Source of the DNA: Periplaneta americana
Lineage: Eukaryota > Arthropoda > Insecta > Blattodea > Blattidae
Assembly (NCBI RefSeq): GCF_040183065.1
Contig: NC_091119.1
Span: forward strand, 60,126,892-60,190,891
Direction: 5' to 3'
Length of the DNA stretch: 64,000 nt
Every line of letters begins with the position of its first letter. The first letter of the stretch is position 1. The position numbers were made by a program, and so were the translations under genes. Positions 61,129 to 64,000 of the stretch are shown here, piece by piece. The notes beneath the pieces were generated by a model. It was given only the letters and a program-made list of their open reading frames with translations. It was not told the DNA's origin and ran no database searches.

Positions 61129-61867
61129 TGGCGTAGGCTTCCGCGGCCGGTGTACATGGTCTGTGGAGAAACTTCCGGGCTTATACTGCGTTGCCTTGGT
61201 GCTAGAGTCGACGGCAATTCGGAAGGCGGTAGTCTGCTAGCGTTTGGGTCGAGAGAGAGAGAGAGAGAGAGAGACATAGCGGGCAAGGCAGCGTACAACA
61301 TTGCCACATCGTACTTCACGATCACGTGCAATACAAATAGCGCAGGAGAGAATTTAAATTATCAAAAGACAATAATGACCTTAGCCGTTGATTACTGTAA
61401 GCATGACATCAAACAAACCCTCTTCCCTTCACTAACAATATTCTTTGCACGTTTCTCAATCCCACACCACATGCTTCTACAGTCCTTTTTGCGCATTGGC
61501 AACGTTGCAATCAGCATCAAGATGGCCGGCAGCGTTCTGCTTGTCAATATTTTCAAAATAATTATACACCTTAAACACTATTTTCCGTGCCTGGCTGTGC
61601 AATACTTGTCTTTTTAGTCTCTTCTTTCATTTATTTAGCTTACACATACACAAAAAATGTTAGTTTCACTTATTCATTGTATTGAAACACTCACACGTGA
61701 ACAAACGAACTCTGGAAGTAGTTGTTATAGACTGATTCTGATTGGTTCTACTGTACAAGCTTGTGACGTCACATACCAGAAATGCTACGGTGCAAATAGC
61801 AGCCGACCTCCTTCCGAACTGCCGTCTAGTCTAGTAACAAGCCCGGAAGTTTCTCCACAGACCACTA
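61129..61867. mobile_element. TIR element with 11-bp direct repeats
   Basis: TTGTGAATTGT flanks at 61118-61128 and 61868-61878. Inner inverted arms: GGTCTGTGGAGAAACTTCCG at 61159 and the inverse at 61841-61864, extending through CGGAAGG. The arms are about 100 bp with indels; an AG dinucleotide run lies at 61250-61274. No transposase. Confidence 0.6.
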
Positions 61868-62457
61868 TTGTGAATTGTCTGACTATTCATAGGTTGTCTT
61901 GAAGGAGTTCAAATGTGCTTTAAAATAATGTAATTAAACTTTTGTGAATGAGATAAGGGTGGAGCGTAACTAGTTGAGGAGTGTAGTATAGAATACATCA
62001 GAAAGCAGAAAGTTACGGAGCCCTCGATAACAAATTCAAACCATAGTGAAGTAAAACTGAAAGAATTGTGTAATGAAGATTTGGGAAGTCTGCATTCCAA
62101 ACCACAAGATACCAATGCAGACTGCATATTTTGTGGGAGTCAATTTTTTTAAGATACTAGTGGAGACGTTTCGGTAAAGCGTATTCAGCGAGAGTTCTGG
62201 TTCCTTTGAAGATGCAGAATGTGAATCATACCTAGCTATATATTTGTGATTTTTGTGAATAATATTATTTTTAATTGTTTCGTTATCAGTATTCCATATA
62301 CCCCTCCCTATTCCATAAACCCATCCTTTTTTCTATCTTGAGTCTTTTTAAAATTTGTTTATAGTAGACATTCTGTGTTTTCTATGTTTATGATGTACAC
62401 AAGCTTAATAAATATACTACGCATTACTACGAAAAACTGTCTTTTCATACGAATATT

Positions 62458-62460
<3 letters not shown>

Positions 62461-62510
<50 letters not shown>

Positions 62511-62531
62511 TATTATTATTATTATTATTAC
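62461..62531. repeat. (AAT)n-(ATT)n microsatellite
   Basis: An AAT array passes directly into ATT, so the segment is self-complementary and could fold back. Confidence 0.93.
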
Positions 62532-62684
62532 TACGGTATTATTTATTTATTTATTTGTTTATTTATAGTGACAGAGTTAAGGCCATAGGGGCTTATCTTA
62601 CACTCTACCTGGTCACAAAGTATACAAGCAGTGAAATTTAACAAAAAAGTTAAAGAACAGAATGTACTTACTACTACTACATAC

Positions 62685-63650
62685 TGCCTTTTAAGGAACC
62701 CGGAGGTTCATTGCCGCCCTCACATAAGCTCGCCATAGGTCCCTATCCTGAGCAAGATTAATCCAGTCTCTATCATCATATCCCACCTCCCTCAAATCCA
62801 TTTTAATATTATCTTCCCATCTACGTCTCGGCCTCCCCAAAAGTCTTTTACCATCCGGTCTCCCAACTAACACACTATATGCATTTCTAGATTCGCCCAT
62901 ACATGCTACATGCCCTGCCCATCTCAAATGTCTGGATTTAATGTTCCTAATTATGTGAGGTGAAGAATACAATGCGTGCAGTTCTGTCTTGTGTAACTTT
63001 CTCCATTCTCCCGTAACTTAATCCCTCTTAGCCCTAAATATTTTCCTAAGCACCTTATTCTCGAACATCCTTAACCTATGTTCCTCTCTCAAAGTGAGAG
63101 TCCAAGTTTCACAACCATAAAGAACAACTGGTAATATAACTGTTTTATAAATTCTAACTTTCAGATTTTTGACAGCAGACTAGATGACAAAAGTGTCTCA
63201 ACCGAATAATAACAGGCATTTCCCATATTTATTCTGCGTTTAATTTCCTCCCGAGTGTCATTTATATTTGTTACTGTTGCTCCAAGATATTTGAATTTTT
63301 CCACCTCTTCGAAGGATATATCTCCAATTTTTATATTTCAATTTCGTACAATATTCTGATCACGAAATATAATCATATACTTTGTCTTTTCGGGATTTAG
63401 TTCCAAACCTATCGCTTTACTTGCTTCAAGTAAAATTTCCGTGTTTTTCCTAATCGTTTGTGGATTTTCTCCTATCATTTCCACGTCATCCGCATAGACA
63501 AGAAGCTGATCCAACCCGTTCAATTCAAAACCCTATCCGTTATCCTGAACTTTCGTAATGACATATTCTAGAGTGAAGTTAAAAAGTAAAGGTGATAGTG
63601 CATCTCCTTGCTTTAGCCCGCAGTGAATTGGAAAAGCACCAGATAGAAAA
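62685..63650 (-). pseudogene. LINE reverse transcriptase, 3' half
   Basis: Minus strand, in order: GDALSPLLFNFTLEYVITKV (63620-63560, motif B region), [14 protein letters not shown] (motif C YADD, 63500), [52 protein letters not shown], then HIIRNIKSRHLRWAGHVACM and WEDNIKMDLREVGYDDRDWI to a stop. A few stops and shifts interrupt it, but palm motif C and the C-terminus are intact. It is the longest of three relatives here (others 44876-45720 and 58377-58610). Confidence 0.85.
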
Positions 63651-64000
63651 TATTGCAAAAAATAAGAGCATAACAAAATCGACATTAAAAAATATGAAAA
63701 TAGTACCATAATAGAAAAAAAGTAAAATACAGATCTAAAGATTGGAATATAATAAAAGCAACTCAGTCAGTGCAATTAGTTAACAGGAAAAACGTAAGGA
63801 AGAAATACATCAAATGGAATGTAATAGAATAATAAAAAAGTGAAACAAAATATGAAATTTAAATAAAATCCACAATAAAAAGGGTATGATAATAAATTCA
63901 TCTGGTGCTCAAGAGAGCAAAAAAGAAAAGGAAGGAAAAGATATATATATTTTTTTTTTGACAAAACTATTGCAGAGAAAAGGGCTTATAATTGAAAAGA
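63651..64000. other. no gene recognised
   Basis: AT-rich sequence left of the window edge with no motif. The minus frame at 63964-63776 is hydrophobic but arises from an A/T-rich stretch. Confidence 0.4.

Overview
This window reads as nuclear DNA of an insect, most likely a cockroach-like blattodean. The order is an inference from the mix of LINE, SINE and DNA-transposon remnants, not from a marker gene. It is AT-rich, almost wholly non-coding, and crowded with decayed transposons and simple repeats. Most open reading frames are short pieces of old transposon proteins. No bacterial features, CRISPR array or confident functional tRNA/rRNA gene is visible.

The host genes I can support are two acid lipases of the lipase-3 / gastric-lysosomal lipase family, in tandem on the minus strand. 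Lipase A has six coding exons at 54112-53914, 49568-49454, 44414-44168, 23898-23814, 21846-21704 and 20331-20182 (stop at 20184-20182, AATAAA at 20028-20023). They carry the catalytic Ser (GHSMG), Asp and His. Its signal-peptide exon and one central exon were not found. Lipase B lies downstream: its signal-peptide exon (4267-4154) and second exon (3362-3164) are in the window and the rest lies beyond position 1. Intron phases match between the copies. One further candidate host exon, on the plus strand at 28915-29010, encodes a signal peptide of unknown function.

The rest is a layered transposon landscape. From left to right: a 1.1 kb TA-flanked element (1870-2998), a pogo/Tigger relic (8290-9080), a 5'-truncated LINE with a 15-bp target duplication holding a TTAA-flanked MITE (13016-14185), a mariner-superfamily element split by a second copy of the 1.1 kb element (17743-19893), a LINE RNase H relic split by a hAT-like MITE (24080-26190), a multi-frameshift LINE with an odd repetitive 3' tail hosting a SINE (32336-35520), a 3.5 kb hAT element with a perfect 8-bp target duplication hosting a multimeric tRNA-SINE (37440-40981), a mariner relic (43620-44085), several LINE tails (44876-47720), a fold-back element (50514-50744), clean SINEs near 53 kb, a TA element with an internal 40-bp minisatellite (54418-55583), a broken member of an unclassified transposon-linked protein family (57130-59850), and further LINE and TIR elements to the end. 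The most unusual structures are two SINE insertions (38917-39808 and 44935-45323) built as head-to-head inverted multimers of tRNA-like units.
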